DNA of 55,217 nucleotides from Clostridia bacterium (GTDB lineage: Bacteria > Bacillota > Clostridia > Oscillospirales > Acutalibacteraceae), in assembly GCA_017430145.1 (NCBI GenBank), contig JAFRNP010000147.1:1-55217 (forward strand), read 5' to 3'. Shown piece by piece: positions 17,515-25,742 of the stretch. A program made the translations under genes and the position numbers. A model generated the notes under the pieces. That model was given only the letters and a program-made list of their open reading frames with translations. It did no database searches and had not been told where the DNA came from. Numbering within the stretch: the stretch's first letter is position 1; each line of letters starts with the position of its first letter.

Positions 17515-17573
17515 AAAAAGGGATAAAAATCCGGCTTTTTATGCCTGAATCTCTCCTTTCTTCCGATTTTTCA
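17488..17573 (-). repeat. 86-bp leader repeat, copy B (before capG)
   Basis: Gapless partner of 14986-15071 (77 of 86 identical). The inverted pair is kept with shifted bases (GATTCAG/CTGAATC here), and the terminal AATCGC-ATG-GCGATT hairpin is identical. The repeat begins exactly at the stop codon of the preceding nucleotidyltransferase-like gene and ends next to the first ATG of the capG core. Confidence 0.85.
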
Positions 17574-18782
17574 AACGATGTCCTCCTTCGGATCGTCAAA
17601 CAGCCGCAGCTTTTCATAGAGCTCCGTGCGCGCCTTTGCGCCCGCCAGCGCTTCCCGCGCGTACAGCTTGGGCCGCTTGCCCGCCGCGACGCGCACGGCA
17701 TAGCGCGCGGTATAGAACGCCAGGCCCACGGGGACCAAAGGTTTTATTTTCTTTGAGACCGGCCATTTTTGGTAAACCATATCGGTAAGCACCGTTACCA
17801 TACGGCGCATAGAGGAATCCGTCTTTTTGCCGGCGGTGATCAGATAGGCCTGCCGGCTGCGGACGACCGCCTTCTGCCCGAAATTGCCGCCGGCAAACAG
17901 GTCGGCAAGCAGCGCGTCCGAAACCGCTTCATCCGCTTCCTTTGCAAATCCCACCGGCGTGACACCCAGATACCGCACGCAGATATCCGTGAGGCAGCAG
18001 GCAAAGGACCAGAGTCCGAGCTGTTTGAGCGGCGTTTCAAACAGTGCCCGGAACTGCGTTTCCGGCAGCGTCTGGATATAGACCGCCCAGTCGCACAGGT
18101 GCCGCAGCCCGATCCCGCTGTGGGTCAGGTGGTGCGCGGTATGCAGCAGCAGGATCAACCCGTGGTGGAACACGTCCGGCAGGCGCATTTCGCCGAAATC
18201 CGTATGCCGCACGGCGGACCTTCCGATCAGATCCGTAAAATACGACCGGCACCTGTCCGCCAGCGCGCTGTCGGGGACCCCCGGGATCTCATAATGCAGC
18301 TCGAACCGGCAGCCGTCCTTACGGAACACGTGGTGAAAGCTGTGGCTCATTTTTTCGGGGACAAACCCTTCTTTCAACAGCAGCGCCTCGGTGCGCTCCA
18401 CGTAAGCAGGATCCACATAAAAATCGATATCCCCCAGCTGCCGCATCTCCGGCTGCGGGTACCAGATAGCGCTGGCATACCCCTTGATAAGCACGTGTCC
18501 GATCCCTGCGTCCTCCAACAGGCAGCTCAGCTTTGCATGGGACACGGCAGTACGGATATTTGTTGCCAGAAACCGGTTGACGCAATAGTGGATCTCCTCC
18601 AGCAGCGCCGGCGGGAACGCTTCGGCGTCGGCGTCCCTGAGCGCGGTCAGAAACACCGCCTGATAATTCGCTTCCGTCCACAACGCCGCAGGATCATCGA
18701 TCCGGACCCGTCTTTTCGCATCAAACAGGGTATTGGCAAGCAGATCCAGCAGCGTTTGCTGTATCGGGTTCAGATGCGCCAT
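17571..18782 (-). CDS. NTP_transf_5-type nucleotidyltransferase family protein (403 aa)
   Basis: Matches the poorly characterised nucleotidyltransferase family (PF14907 type) found in both exopolysaccharide and RiPP loci. The nucleotidyltransferase-like core has HVLIKGYASAIWY followed by LGDIDFYVDP (about residues 115-125), whose two acidic residues fit the metal-binding DxD of the pol-beta fold. The flanks are helical, with a Cys/His-containing H-HGLILLLHTAHHLTHSGIGLRHLCDW segment near 195-225. The true substrate is unknown for the family. It starts 1 bp after the capE stop and lies directly before the leader repeat of capG, so it is embedded in the UDP-FucNAc gene group. Modification of a sugar or a carrier is possible but not shown. 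Confidence 0.8.
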   Translation of the reverse strand: MAHLNPIQQTLLDLLANTLFDAKRRVRIDDPAALWTEANYQAVFLTALRDADAEAFPPALLEEIHYCVNRFLATNIRTAVSHAKLSCLLEDAGIGHVLIKGYASAIWYPQPEMRQLGDIDFYVDPAYVERTEALLLKEGFVPEKMSHSFHHVFRKDGCRFELHYEIPGVPDSALADRCRSYFTDLIGRSAVRHTDFGEMRLPDVFHHGLILLLHTAHHLTHSGIGLRHLCDWAVYIQTLPETQFRALFETPLKQLGLWSFACCLTDICVRYLGVTPVGFAKEADEAVSDALLADLFAGGNFGQKAVVRSRQAYLITAGKKTDSSMRRMVTVLTDMVYQKWPVSKKIKPLVPVGLAFYTARYAVRVAAGKRPKLYAREALAGAKARTELYEKLRLFDDPKEDIV

Positions 18783-18783
18783 C

Positions 18784-19824
18784 TTATTCGGTCCCCAACT
18801 GCTGCCGGATATAGGGAAGCGTCAACAGCTTCGCCGTCACGGCATCCACATCCAGCCGCGTCGTATTGTCGCTGGTAAACTCCGTCAGCGTATTGCGTTC
18901 GGCGTCTCCGTTGGAAAAGTAATTGTCGTAATTCAGCGTCCGGTTGTCGGCAGGCACCCGGTAAAAGTCCCCGAGATCCTGCGCGCGGGCGCACTCCTCG
19001 TTGGTCAGCAGCGTTTCCGCCATCTTTTCTCCGTGGCGGATACCGATGATCCGGATCTGAGATTCATCCGTCCCAAACAGGCTGCAGACGGCCTTTGCCA
19101 AAGTCAGGATCGTACAGGCGGGCGCCTTCTGGACGAGGATATCGCCGGAATGCCCTTCGCGGAAGGCAAATTCCACCAGCGCCACCGCCTCCTCCAGAGA
19201 CATCAGAAAGCGCGTCATATCCGGATTCGTCACGGTGACGGGCCGCCCTGCCTTGATCTGGTCGATCCAGAGCGGCACAACGGAACCGCGGCTGCAGAGC
19301 ACGTTTCCGTACCGCGTACAGCAGATCTTTGTCTGCGCCTCCGGTACCGTGCGGGACTTTGCGGTCGCGACCCGTTCCGCAAGCGCCTTCGTGACGCCCA
19401 TGGCGTTGATCGGGTAGGCGGCCTTATCTGTCGAGAGGCAGATCACCGCGCGCACCTTCTCGTCGATCGCCGCAGTCAATACGTTATCAAGCCCGATCAC
19501 GTTGGTTTTCAGCGCCTCCATCGGGAAAAACTCGCAGGAGGGCACCTGCTTGAGCGCCGCCGCATGGAAGATATAGTCCACGCCGTGCATGGCGCCGCGC
19601 ACGGAGGAGAGCTCCCGCACGTCGCCGATGAAAAACAGCAGTTTCCCGGCGTATTCGGGATAGGAGACCTGAAACGCATGCCGCATCTCATCCTGTTTTT
19701 TTTCATCCCGTGAAAAAATGCGGATCTCCCCGATATCCGTCGTTAAAAAGCGGTTCAGCACCGCATTGCCGAAGGAACCCGTGCCTCCGACGATCAAAAG
19801 CGTTTTTCCGGTAAAGTCTCCCAT
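18784..19824 (-). CDS. capE: CapE: UDP-GlcNAc 4,6-dehydratase/5-epimerase (346 aa)
   Basis: Extended SDR of the CapE/FlaA1 type that converts UDP-GlcNAc to the 4-keto-6-deoxy-L-talo intermediate, the first step to UDP-L-FucNAc. Visible evidence: the dinucleotide motif GGTGSFG (about residues 13-19), FSRDEKKQDEMRHAF as in this family, FHAAALKQVPSCEFFP, and the STDKAAYPINAMGVTKALAE segment, where Met replaces the usual catalytic Tyr (M-x3-K), a feature of the inverting dehydratases. The length is normal. With capG and capF the pathway set is complete. It lies 4 bp downstream of a GT32-type gene. Confidence 0.95.
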   Translation of the reverse strand: MGDFTGKTLLIVGGTGSFGNAVLNRFLTTDIGEIRIFSRDEKKQDEMRHAFQVSYPEYAGKLLFFIGDVRELSSVRGAMHGVDYIFHAAALKQVPSCEFFPMEALKTNVIGLDNVLTAAIDEKVRAVICLSTDKAAYPINAMGVTKALAERVATAKSRTVPEAQTKICCTRYGNVLCSRGSVVPLWIDQIKAGRPVTVTNPDMTRFLMSLEEAVALVEFAFREGHSGDILVQKAPACTILTLAKAVCSLFGTDESQIRIIGIRHGEKMAETLLTNEECARAQDLGDFYRVPADNRTLNYDNYFSNGDAERNTLTEFTSDNTTRLDVDAVTAKLLTLPYIRQQLGTE

Positions 19825-19828
19825 ACCG

Positions 19829-20614
19829 TTACCTCCGTTTCAGGATCAATTGTTTTATCTTCTCCAAGCGGTCGTCGCCGAACAGCTTTCGGAAGAACCC
19901 GCCGAAGATCTTTCTGCGCCTGAGTTTTTTCAGGCGTTTTTGTTTATGTTTCCAGCTCGCCAGCTTCTCCTGCTTTTTATCGTCGTCGAACCAGGAAGCG
20001 TCAAAATGGTGGATGGAATAGGTGTTTTTCGTTTTCCGGACGACCCCGTCGTCAAAGGATTTCGGGCAGAAGTATTCCGACGGAAAAACCGTCATCCCGT
20101 CAAGCGCCTGCAGGCTGTCGGCAGGCCTCAGCCCGCATTTCTCGACCAGCGTACGTGTGTTCAGCGTCGGGGACGGCGTCAGATCACATGAGCCGTCGGG
20201 CTGCCGGAAATGAAGGTCCCGGTAGCTGTCCATGAGGATCTTCAGCACCGGGTTGCCTGCCTCGGCGCCGAAGCCCAGTCCGAGAGCAACCTGCGTTTCA
20301 TCCTGAAATCCGGCAAACCCCTGCAGCTTCAGCAGCGGATCCAACGGCCGGATGATCTCCACGTCCGTGTCCAGATAGATCCCGCCGTGGGTATAAACGA
20401 TATCGAGCCGCGCGTAATCGGGCACAAAGCCCCACTTCTTTTCCTCGTACGCCTCTCTCATATACGGGACGGATGAAAAATCATAGTTCGTCTCGTTCCA
20501 TTCGATGATTTCATAATCCGGGCAGCGCTTTTTCCAGCTTTTGATGCATTTCTTTACGCTCTCAGGCAGAGGATTGCCGCCCACCCAGCAGTAATGGATC
20601 TTTTTCGGGATCAT
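19829..20614 (-). CDS. GT32-type glycosyltransferase (261 aa)
   Basis: A small GT-A glycosyltransferase of the capsular/Och1 type (GT32). The N-terminus IPKKIHYCWVGG is characteristic, and GGIYLDTDVE holds the DxD metal/nucleotide-sugar motif (D82-D84). The C-terminus is a very basic tail rich in Lys and Arg, which fits association with the inner face of the membrane. It should add one sugar residue to the growing repeat unit; donor and acceptor cannot be told. It lies 14 bp downstream of an acyltransferase and 4 bp upstream of capE, clearly in the operon. Confidence 0.9.
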   Translation of the reverse strand: MIPKKIHYCWVGGNPLPESVKKCIKSWKKRCPDYEIIEWNETNYDFSSVPYMREAYEEKKWGFVPDYARLDIVYTHGGIYLDTDVEIIRPLDPLLKLQGFAGFQDETQVALGLGFGAEAGNPVLKILMDSYRDLHFRQPDGSCDLTPSPTLNTRTLVEKCGLRPADSLQALDGMTVFPSEYFCPKSFDDGVVRKTKNTYSIHHFDASWFDDDKKQEKLASWKHKQKRLKKLRRRKIFGGFFRKLFGDDRLEKIKQLILKRR

Positions 20615-20628
20615 AGAAAGGCCTCTCT

Positions 20629-21684
20629 TTAAACAAGATACCGGTTGACAAACGGGATCTTATTCAGGATATAGGAGATGAGCAGCGCCGACAGGAATAC
20701 AAGGACCGACAAGACCGGGATGTACAGCGCCGGCGGCCCGAAATGCTCGCCGAACCCGAGATACAAAAACCCGATCCGGAGCAGCAGAATATGCACAAGG
20801 TAGACGCCGAAACTGCATTTGGAGAGCGTCGGCAGGCACCTGCAAAACGCTTTTTTTTCAAAGACAGGGGCAAGCTGCTTCATCAGGACAAAGAGCGCGA
20901 TGGAAGGGGCCATAACGCCGATGAAGAAGAAATCATAAAAGGTCGTGTCCATATACCCTCTTTTCAGAGAGATCTGACGGGCCAGAACCGCTGTCGCCGT
21001 CACACCGAGCACACCGAAAACATACAGAAGGATCCTTCCTGTTTTTTTGATCTCATGCGTGTGCAGAAAATGGCCGAGTACAAAGTAACCGGAATAGCCG
21101 ATCACAAAATGCAAGCCGACTTTGTCGGAGACAACGTCCACCCAGCGGGCGTACAGATCCCCGAACCAGGAGACGAGCAGCCGGAACGTCGGCAGCAAAA
21201 CGGAAACCAGCAGCCATAATACCAGGAAATAAACGGTCAGACGTCGGGATTCCGTGAGCTTTCTGAGCAGCGGAATGATCAGATAGAGCCCTGCGATCAT
21301 ATACAGGAACCACAGATGGTCATGTCCGGTGATAAAATTGAAGGCGACGGTCCGAAGCCGGATCCCCTGCAGATAATCAAGCACCGCATACCCTGCCGAC
21401 CAGAAAAGGAACGCCGCGGCGACCCGGACGAAATTCTTTTTGTAGAACCGGCGCGGATCCCACTCCCGTTTCGGATCCAGCAGCAGCGCGCCGCTGATCA
21501 TCACAAAAACCGGAACGCCCCAACGGAAAACGGAATCAAAAATATTCATGACGTTCCATTCGGCGGAGGCGACGTCGGCATTATAGATCTGAAACGTCGC
21601 CGTGTGCAGAATGACCACGGAAAAAGCGGCGGCCGTACGCAGTGCGTCGAGGTACAGGATACGATTGTTTCGGGACTGTTCCAT
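20629..21684 (-). CDS. Acyltransferase 3 family membrane protein (351 aa)
   Basis: Integral membrane acyltransferase (OafA/WecH-like, acyltransferase 3 family) with about ten hydrophobic segments. The N-terminus LDALRTAAAFSVVILHTATF contains the conserved histidine (H27) after the first transmembrane helix, and PVFVMISGALLL is the usual next motif. Such proteins O-acetylate or otherwise acylate sugars of surface polysaccharides at the membrane. It is flanked by glycosyltransferase genes in the same direction, so decoration of this capsule is the natural role. Confidence 0.9.
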   Translation of the reverse strand: MEQSRNNRILYLDALRTAAAFSVVILHTATFQIYNADVASAEWNVMNIFDSVFRWGVPVFVMISGALLLDPKREWDPRRFYKKNFVRVAAAFLFWSAGYAVLDYLQGIRLRTVAFNFITGHDHLWFLYMIAGLYLIIPLLRKLTESRRLTVYFLVLWLLVSVLLPTFRLLVSWFGDLYARWVDVVSDKVGLHFVIGYSGYFVLGHFLHTHEIKKTGRILLYVFGVLGVTATAVLARQISLKRGYMDTTFYDFFFIGVMAPSIALFVLMKQLAPVFEKKAFCRCLPTLSKCSFGVYLVHILLLRIGFLYLGFGEHFGPPALYIPVLSVLVFLSALLISYILNKIPFVNRYLV

Positions 21685-21743
21685 AATCTCTCTCCTATTT
21701 CCGGGGGGTCTCCCCGTTTTGTTTCCCTTTGAAATTCTGTTCT

Positions 21744-22757
21744 CTATTTGCCGGAAGGGCCGGGATCCTTCTTTTTTATTCTGCTGCCGAACAGGTTCCG
21801 GATCTTTTTTCTGATCCGGAAAAGCAGCGGGTGCGCCGCTTTCAGCAATTTGTCTTTCTCTCCGGCGCTTAAAGAAAACACTTTTTTATTATTCACCGCA
21901 ATACGGACCGCCCGCCTGACCACCCGGCGGGAAAGCTTCGGGTCGTTCAGCTCCGTCCGGATCCGTTTTGCGAACCAGAGCGCGCTCCGGATATACTCCC
22001 GGGCAACGGCGCCCTGCATCTGGGCGTATCCGCAGGCCTGATAAAAACGCAGCTGCTCCTCCAGCGCCCAAAGAAAATCCAATCGCTTCGGACTGAACGC
22101 CGTATGCATAGTCCCTGTGGGGTTATCTCTGTAAAAATACAGCGGTTCCCTTATCTGCACGACACATTTCGCTGCGGTCAGCCATTTGCATGCGATCGCG
22201 TTATCCTCCATGATCCTTCCGGGTGTAAACGGATATTCCTCAAAAATCCGTCTTTTTATCATGCACGGAAACGGCGTCCAGTATACGGTCTCCTGTTTTT
22301 CCATCAGTTCCAGCAACACGCCTTCATCTATATACAGCCTGTTCGCTTCCGGTTCTTTCTCAAGCGGATCAAAAAAACCATCCGGCGGTTTTTCGCCCTG
22401 TACCCGCCCACAGGCGGCCATGCCGACTTCGGCACTGTTTACCGCGCAGTAAAAAATATCCAATAAAGACGGATGGACCATATCGTCGGCGTCGAGAAAG
22501 CACAGCAGATCCGTATTTGCTGTGGAAACGCCCGCGTTCCGGGCGGCAGCCTGTCCGGTGTTTTTCTGATGCACAACAACGACTCTGCTGTCGGTTTCCG
22601 CGTATTCATCACAGATCCGCCCGCAGTCGTCGGAAGACCCGTCGTCCACCAATATCAGCTCAAAATCCGGAAACGACTGATTCAATATGCTGTCGATGCA
22701 CGGACGAAGGTATTTCTCCGCATTATATACGGGAACAATGATCGATACTTCCGTCAT
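21744..22757 (-). CDS. Family 2 glycosyltransferase (337 aa)
   Basis: GT2 enzyme: VSIIVPVYNAEKYL at the N-terminus, ILVDDGSSDD near residue 37, and CFLDADDMV near residue 90 giving the DxD motif. The C-terminal 100 residues are helical and basic, ending in a Lys/Arg-rich tail, which fits peripheral membrane binding. It probably adds a sugar to the lipid-linked repeat unit. The start has AGAGGAG directly upstream. It is separated from the Wzt-like gene by about 200 bp, the longest gap in this part of the locus. Confidence 0.92.
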   Translation of the reverse strand: MTEVSIIVPVYNAEKYLRPCIDSILNQSFPDFELILVDDGSSDDCGRICDEYAETDSRVVVVHQKNTGQAAARNAGVSTANTDLLCFLDADDMVHPSLLDIFYCAVNSAEVGMAACGRVQGEKPPDGFFDPLEKEPEANRLYIDEGVLLELMEKQETVYWTPFPCMIKRRIFEEYPFTPGRIMEDNAIACKWLTAAKCVVQIREPLYFYRDNPTGTMHTAFSPKRLDFLWALEEQLRFYQACGYAQMQGAVAREYIRSALWFAKRIRTELNDPKLSRRVVRRAVRIAVNNKKVFSLSAGEKDKLLKAAHPLLFRIRKKIRNLFGSRIKKKDPGPSGK

Positions 22758-22956
22758 AAACTCCTCTTTTACACGCTTCCCATAACGGCAATGTCAACAA
22801 TTTCAGAAAAGGAGCAACCGGACCGCTTCCGTCCGTCAGGAGACAGTTCCCCGCCTGTATTGCGTCAATCGGGATAACCGTCCCCGTGGCTCGGCCTCGC
22901 GAAGCTGCCTGAGATCGTTGATATTGCCCGTAACCGACGTGGACGTTCCGGCTCCG
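22758..22956. other. 199-bp gap between wzt-like gene and GT2 gene
   Basis: I see no promoter, terminator or small gene that I can support here. It is an unusually long gap for this otherwise tightly packed locus and could be a remnant of a lost gene or junction of two operon modules. Confidence 0.4.
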
Positions 22957-24270
22957 TTACGATGAAAAAGTTTTTCCGCTCCGCAGCTGACGAATGGACA
23001 TCTTGCCGAAATCACACTCGCCCCACCAGGAATGGTGCCAGCGGAGATTCCGGTATTCTTTGTTTTCTACGATATGGAAATGGACGATCCTGTCGACGGC
23101 GGAATCCAGATACTCCTCCCCGTCGCGGTTATACCCGCAAAGCTCCAGCCTGAGCTTGTAGATCCCGGGGGCAAGAACGGCGGTATGGCAAGTGCCTTCA
23201 AACAGGTTTTCGCCCTCTTTCAGGCGGAAATCTTCCGTCGTCGTATCCGTCATACCCAACAGGGAATCTTCCTTATCATAATAGATGATGCGGAAAAACA
23301 TGGCGTCGCTGTCTTGTTTTGCCCGGACCTGCAAAAAGAAATGCATATCGCTCCCCTGCGGAATATCAAAGCCGTTCTTCTCTGCAAACTGGAACTTTTC
23401 AAGCATAAACTGCGCGTCCGGCTGATGCAGAGAGATCTGGTTCGGCGCAAACTCCCATTTCTCCATATACTGTTCTTCGCCGATCTGCGGCAGATAGAGT
23501 TCGATCGCCTTATCCGGGTCGCCGTCAAAAACGATTTTTCCGTGCTCCATCACAATGCACCTGCTGCAAAGCTGGCGGATCGTCTGCATATTGTGGCTGA
23601 CGTACAGGATCGTCCTGCCCTCGTCCTCCGCCGCCAGACGCATGCGCTCGATGCACTTTTTCTGGAACGCCATATCGCCGACCGCCAGCACCTCGTCCAT
23701 GATCATGATCTCACTGTCCAGATGCGACGCGACTGCAAAGCCGAGCTTGACGTGCATACCGCTGGAGTACCGCTTGACCGGAGTATCGATAAACTGCCCC
23801 ACCTCGGAGAACTCCACGATCTTATCAAACCGTTCCGCGATCTCCGCTTTCGTGAGGCCTAAGATCGCGCCGTTGAGATAGACGTTTTCCCGTCCCGTCA
23901 GCTCTCCGTGGAAACCGGTACCCACCTCCAGCATGGAGGTGATCCTGCCGTTCATGCAGATCTCACCGGTCGTCGGGGTCGTAACGCGGCAGATCAGCTT
24001 CAGGAGCGTGGATTTGCCCGCGCCGTTGTGGCCGATGATCCCGACCCGCTCGCCTTTTCTGATTTCGAGCGAAATATCGTCAAGCGCAAGGAAGCGCTCG
24101 TTTTTCGTATGCGCCTTTTGCCCGATCTTCAGATTCGGGTCCTCTTTTCCCCTGAGACGCGCAAACTTTGACTGCAGCTCCTCACGCAGGGTGGCGCCGC
24201 CGATCATGCCGAGGCGGTACTCTTTTGAAACGTGCGAAATTTTGATCGCCAAATCGTTCATACGGTTCAA
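22957..24270 (-). CDS. wzt: Wzt-type polysaccharide ABC transporter ATPase (437 aa)
   Basis: ATP-binding subunit of an O-antigen/teichoic-acid-type exporter. The nucleotide-binding domain spans about 1-260: Walker A GHNGAGKST near residue 78, the family-specific E-V-G-T-G-F-H-x-E-L-T-G-R-E-N block, signature YSSGM, and Walker B IMIMDEVLAVGD. After it comes a separate beta-rich C-terminal domain (about 275-437) like the Wzt carbohydrate-binding domain that recognises the end of the finished glycan. It pairs with the permease gene 19 bp upstream. Full-length Wzt with this domain usually implies that a completed lipid-linked polymer, or a capped glycan, is exported. Confidence 0.92.
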   Translation of the reverse strand: MNRMNDLAIKISHVSKEYRLGMIGGATLREELQSKFARLRGKEDPNLKIGQKAHTKNERFLALDDISLEIRKGERVGIIGHNGAGKSTLLKLICRVTTPTTGEICMNGRITSMLEVGTGFHGELTGRENVYLNGAILGLTKAEIAERFDKIVEFSEVGQFIDTPVKRYSSGMHVKLGFAVASHLDSEIMIMDEVLAVGDMAFQKKCIERMRLAAEDEGRTILYVSHNMQTIRQLCSRCIVMEHGKIVFDGDPDKAIELYLPQIGEEQYMEKWEFAPNQISLHQPDAQFMLEKFQFAEKNGFDIPQGSDMHFFLQVRAKQDSDAMFFRIIYYDKEDSLLGMTDTTTEDFRLKEGENLFEGTCHTAVLAPGIYKLRLELCGYNRDGEEYLDSAVDRIVHFHIVENKEYRNLRWHHSWWGECDFGKMSIRQLRSGKTFSS

Positions 24271-24289
24271 CTCCTTCCCGAATCCTGCG

Positions 24290-25150
24290 TCAGACGGTAT
24301 CCATAAAGGTCTTTTCCACCTTGCTGAACATGTGCACGCCGATCATGGCGATCACGGCGGTGGTGACCAGGCTGATCCCGTAGTACAGCCAGTCGATCTC
24401 CCCCGTACCGATAAAGCCGTACCGGAACATGTTGATAGGCGGCGTTATGGGGTTGAGCATGTAGAAGTAATAGGCAAGGCGGCGCTCATACAGGGAGCGT
24501 CTGCCGAACATGTCGTAGGCGATGGGGGACGCATACTGCCAAAGGGAGACGAAGAAACCGACCGTCATACTGAGGTCCCGGTATTTGGTGGTCAGGGACG
24601 ACACGATGATCCCGATGCCGGTACCGAGCACGGAGACCTGGATCAGGATCAGCGGCAGAAACAGCGCATACCAGTTCGGGTGTACGCCCTCGCCGAAAAT
24701 CACAAAGAACACGATCGCAAGGATCAGAAATGCAAACTGGATCGCAAAGGTAATGAATTGGGAGATCGCAGTGGCGATCGGCATGACGAGCCGCGGGAAA
24801 TAGACCTTGCCCATGATGCCGGCGTTGGATACGAAAGTACCGGCATTCTGGATCAGGCTTTGTGAAAACAGCGTCCAGATCACCGTACCGCTGAGATAAA
24901 ACACGAAATTGGGAACGCCCTGCGCGCCGAGTCCTGCGATATCGCCGAACACCAGCGAAAATACCACCGTTGTAAAAAACGGCTGAATGAGCGCCCACGC
25001 AGGGCCCAGGACCGTCTGTTTATAACGGGAAACAAAGTTTCTGCGCACCCAAAGAAAGATCAGATCGCGGCTGTTTCTGAGCCCTTTCCAGTCGACCTTG
25101 ACCTTCTTTTCATTGGCGACTATGACGACGTCCCATTGTTGGTCTTCCAT
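24290..25150 (-). CDS. wzm: Wzm-type ABC-2 permease (286 aa)
   Basis: Membrane subunit of the polysaccharide exporter: about six transmembrane segments, with the family's N-terminal amphipathic region (RDLIFLWVRRNFVSRYKQTVLGPAWALIQPFFTTVVFSLVFG) and a PITPPINMFRYGFIG segment near the C-terminus. The frame is open to 25204, but I prefer the ATG at 25150 (MEDQQWD), which has AAAGGA 11 nt upstream. It directly precedes the Wzt-like ATPase. The acetyltransferase stop (25155) lies 4 bp upstream of this start. Confidence 0.92.
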   Translation of the reverse strand: MEDQQWDVVIVANEKKVKVDWKGLRNSRDLIFLWVRRNFVSRYKQTVLGPAWALIQPFFTTVVFSLVFGDIAGLGAQGVPNFVFYLSGTVIWTLFSQSLIQNAGTFVSNAGIMGKVYFPRLVMPIATAISQFITFAIQFAFLILAIVFFVIFGEGVHPNWYALFLPLILIQVSVLGTGIGIIVSSLTTKYRDLSMTVGFFVSLWQYASPIAYDMFGRRSLYERRLAYYFYMLNPITPPINMFRYGFIGTGEIDWLYYGISLVTTAVIAMIGVHMFSKVEKTFMDTV

Positions 25151-25154
25151 CCCG

Positions 25155-25742
25155 TTACCGTCCTTTCTGTTCTGAATCGATCCGATGCGCCGGTACGCCG
25201 ACAAGCACGCTGCCGGGCACGTCGCAGGACCGGGTCACGACCGCCCCGGCGCCGATCACGCAGCCGTCCGCGATCCGGATATCGCCGATCAGAATCGCCC
25301 CTGCGCCGATATCAACGCCGTTTCCGATCACCGGCGTCTGACCGTGTCCGCTTTTTCCTTTATTGCCGATCACGTTTGCGCCGTGCAAAATACAGTTATC
25401 TCCCAGCGCGCCGTTAATCACGATATTGCCGTGCCAGATATCGGGACACTGCCCGATCCGGCTGCCAAGCCCGATCTCGATCCCCGCCGCGGCGCCGAAG
25501 CGGTTGCGCCGCCGGTCGTAATACCGGAACAGCAGCCGGGCGGCGTTTCTTTGCCCGGTCCCGCCGCTGCGGTCCTCGCGCCGCTCATTATAAAACTGCG
25601 CCAGGCGGAAATCCCGCAGCGCCCGCCAGATACAGTACCGTTTATGGCAGGCATATTTCATCTGCCGCCGTTTTCTCTTGTTTTCGCCCATATACAGCCG
25701 CTTTTCGGCGGCAAGCAAGGCTGTCAGTTCCTGTTTCGTCAC
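25155..25742 (-). CDS. Hexapeptide-repeat acetyltransferase, SAT-like (195 aa)
   Basis: A left-handed beta-helix acetyltransferase resembling serine acetyltransferase. The C-terminal half has repeated hexapeptides (IVINGALGDNCILHGANVIGN and later G-A-G-A-I-L-I-G-D turns), ending VPGSVLVGVPAHRI. The N-terminal third is basic and lacks the helical domain of CysE, so an O- or N-acetyltransferase acting on a capsule sugar is more likely than cysteine synthesis. The start is GTG at 25742, overlapping the preceding GT2 stop as GTGA with AAAGGGAGA upstream. Confidence 0.85.
   Translation of the reverse strand: MTKQELTALLAAEKRLYMGENKRKRRQMKYACHKRYCIWRALRDFRLAQFYNERREDRSGGTGQRNAARLLFRYYDRRRNRFGAAAGIEIGLGSRIGQCPDIWHGNIVINGALGDNCILHGANVIGNKGKSGHGQTPVIGNGVDIGAGAILIGDIRIADGCVIGAGAVVTRSCDVPGSVLVGVPAHRIDSEQKGR

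Noticed and set aside
14986-17573. The two 86-bp repeats as ends of a composite transposon around capF and capG
   Set aside because: They are in the same orientation, lack target-site duplications that I can see, and no transposase lies between or beside them.
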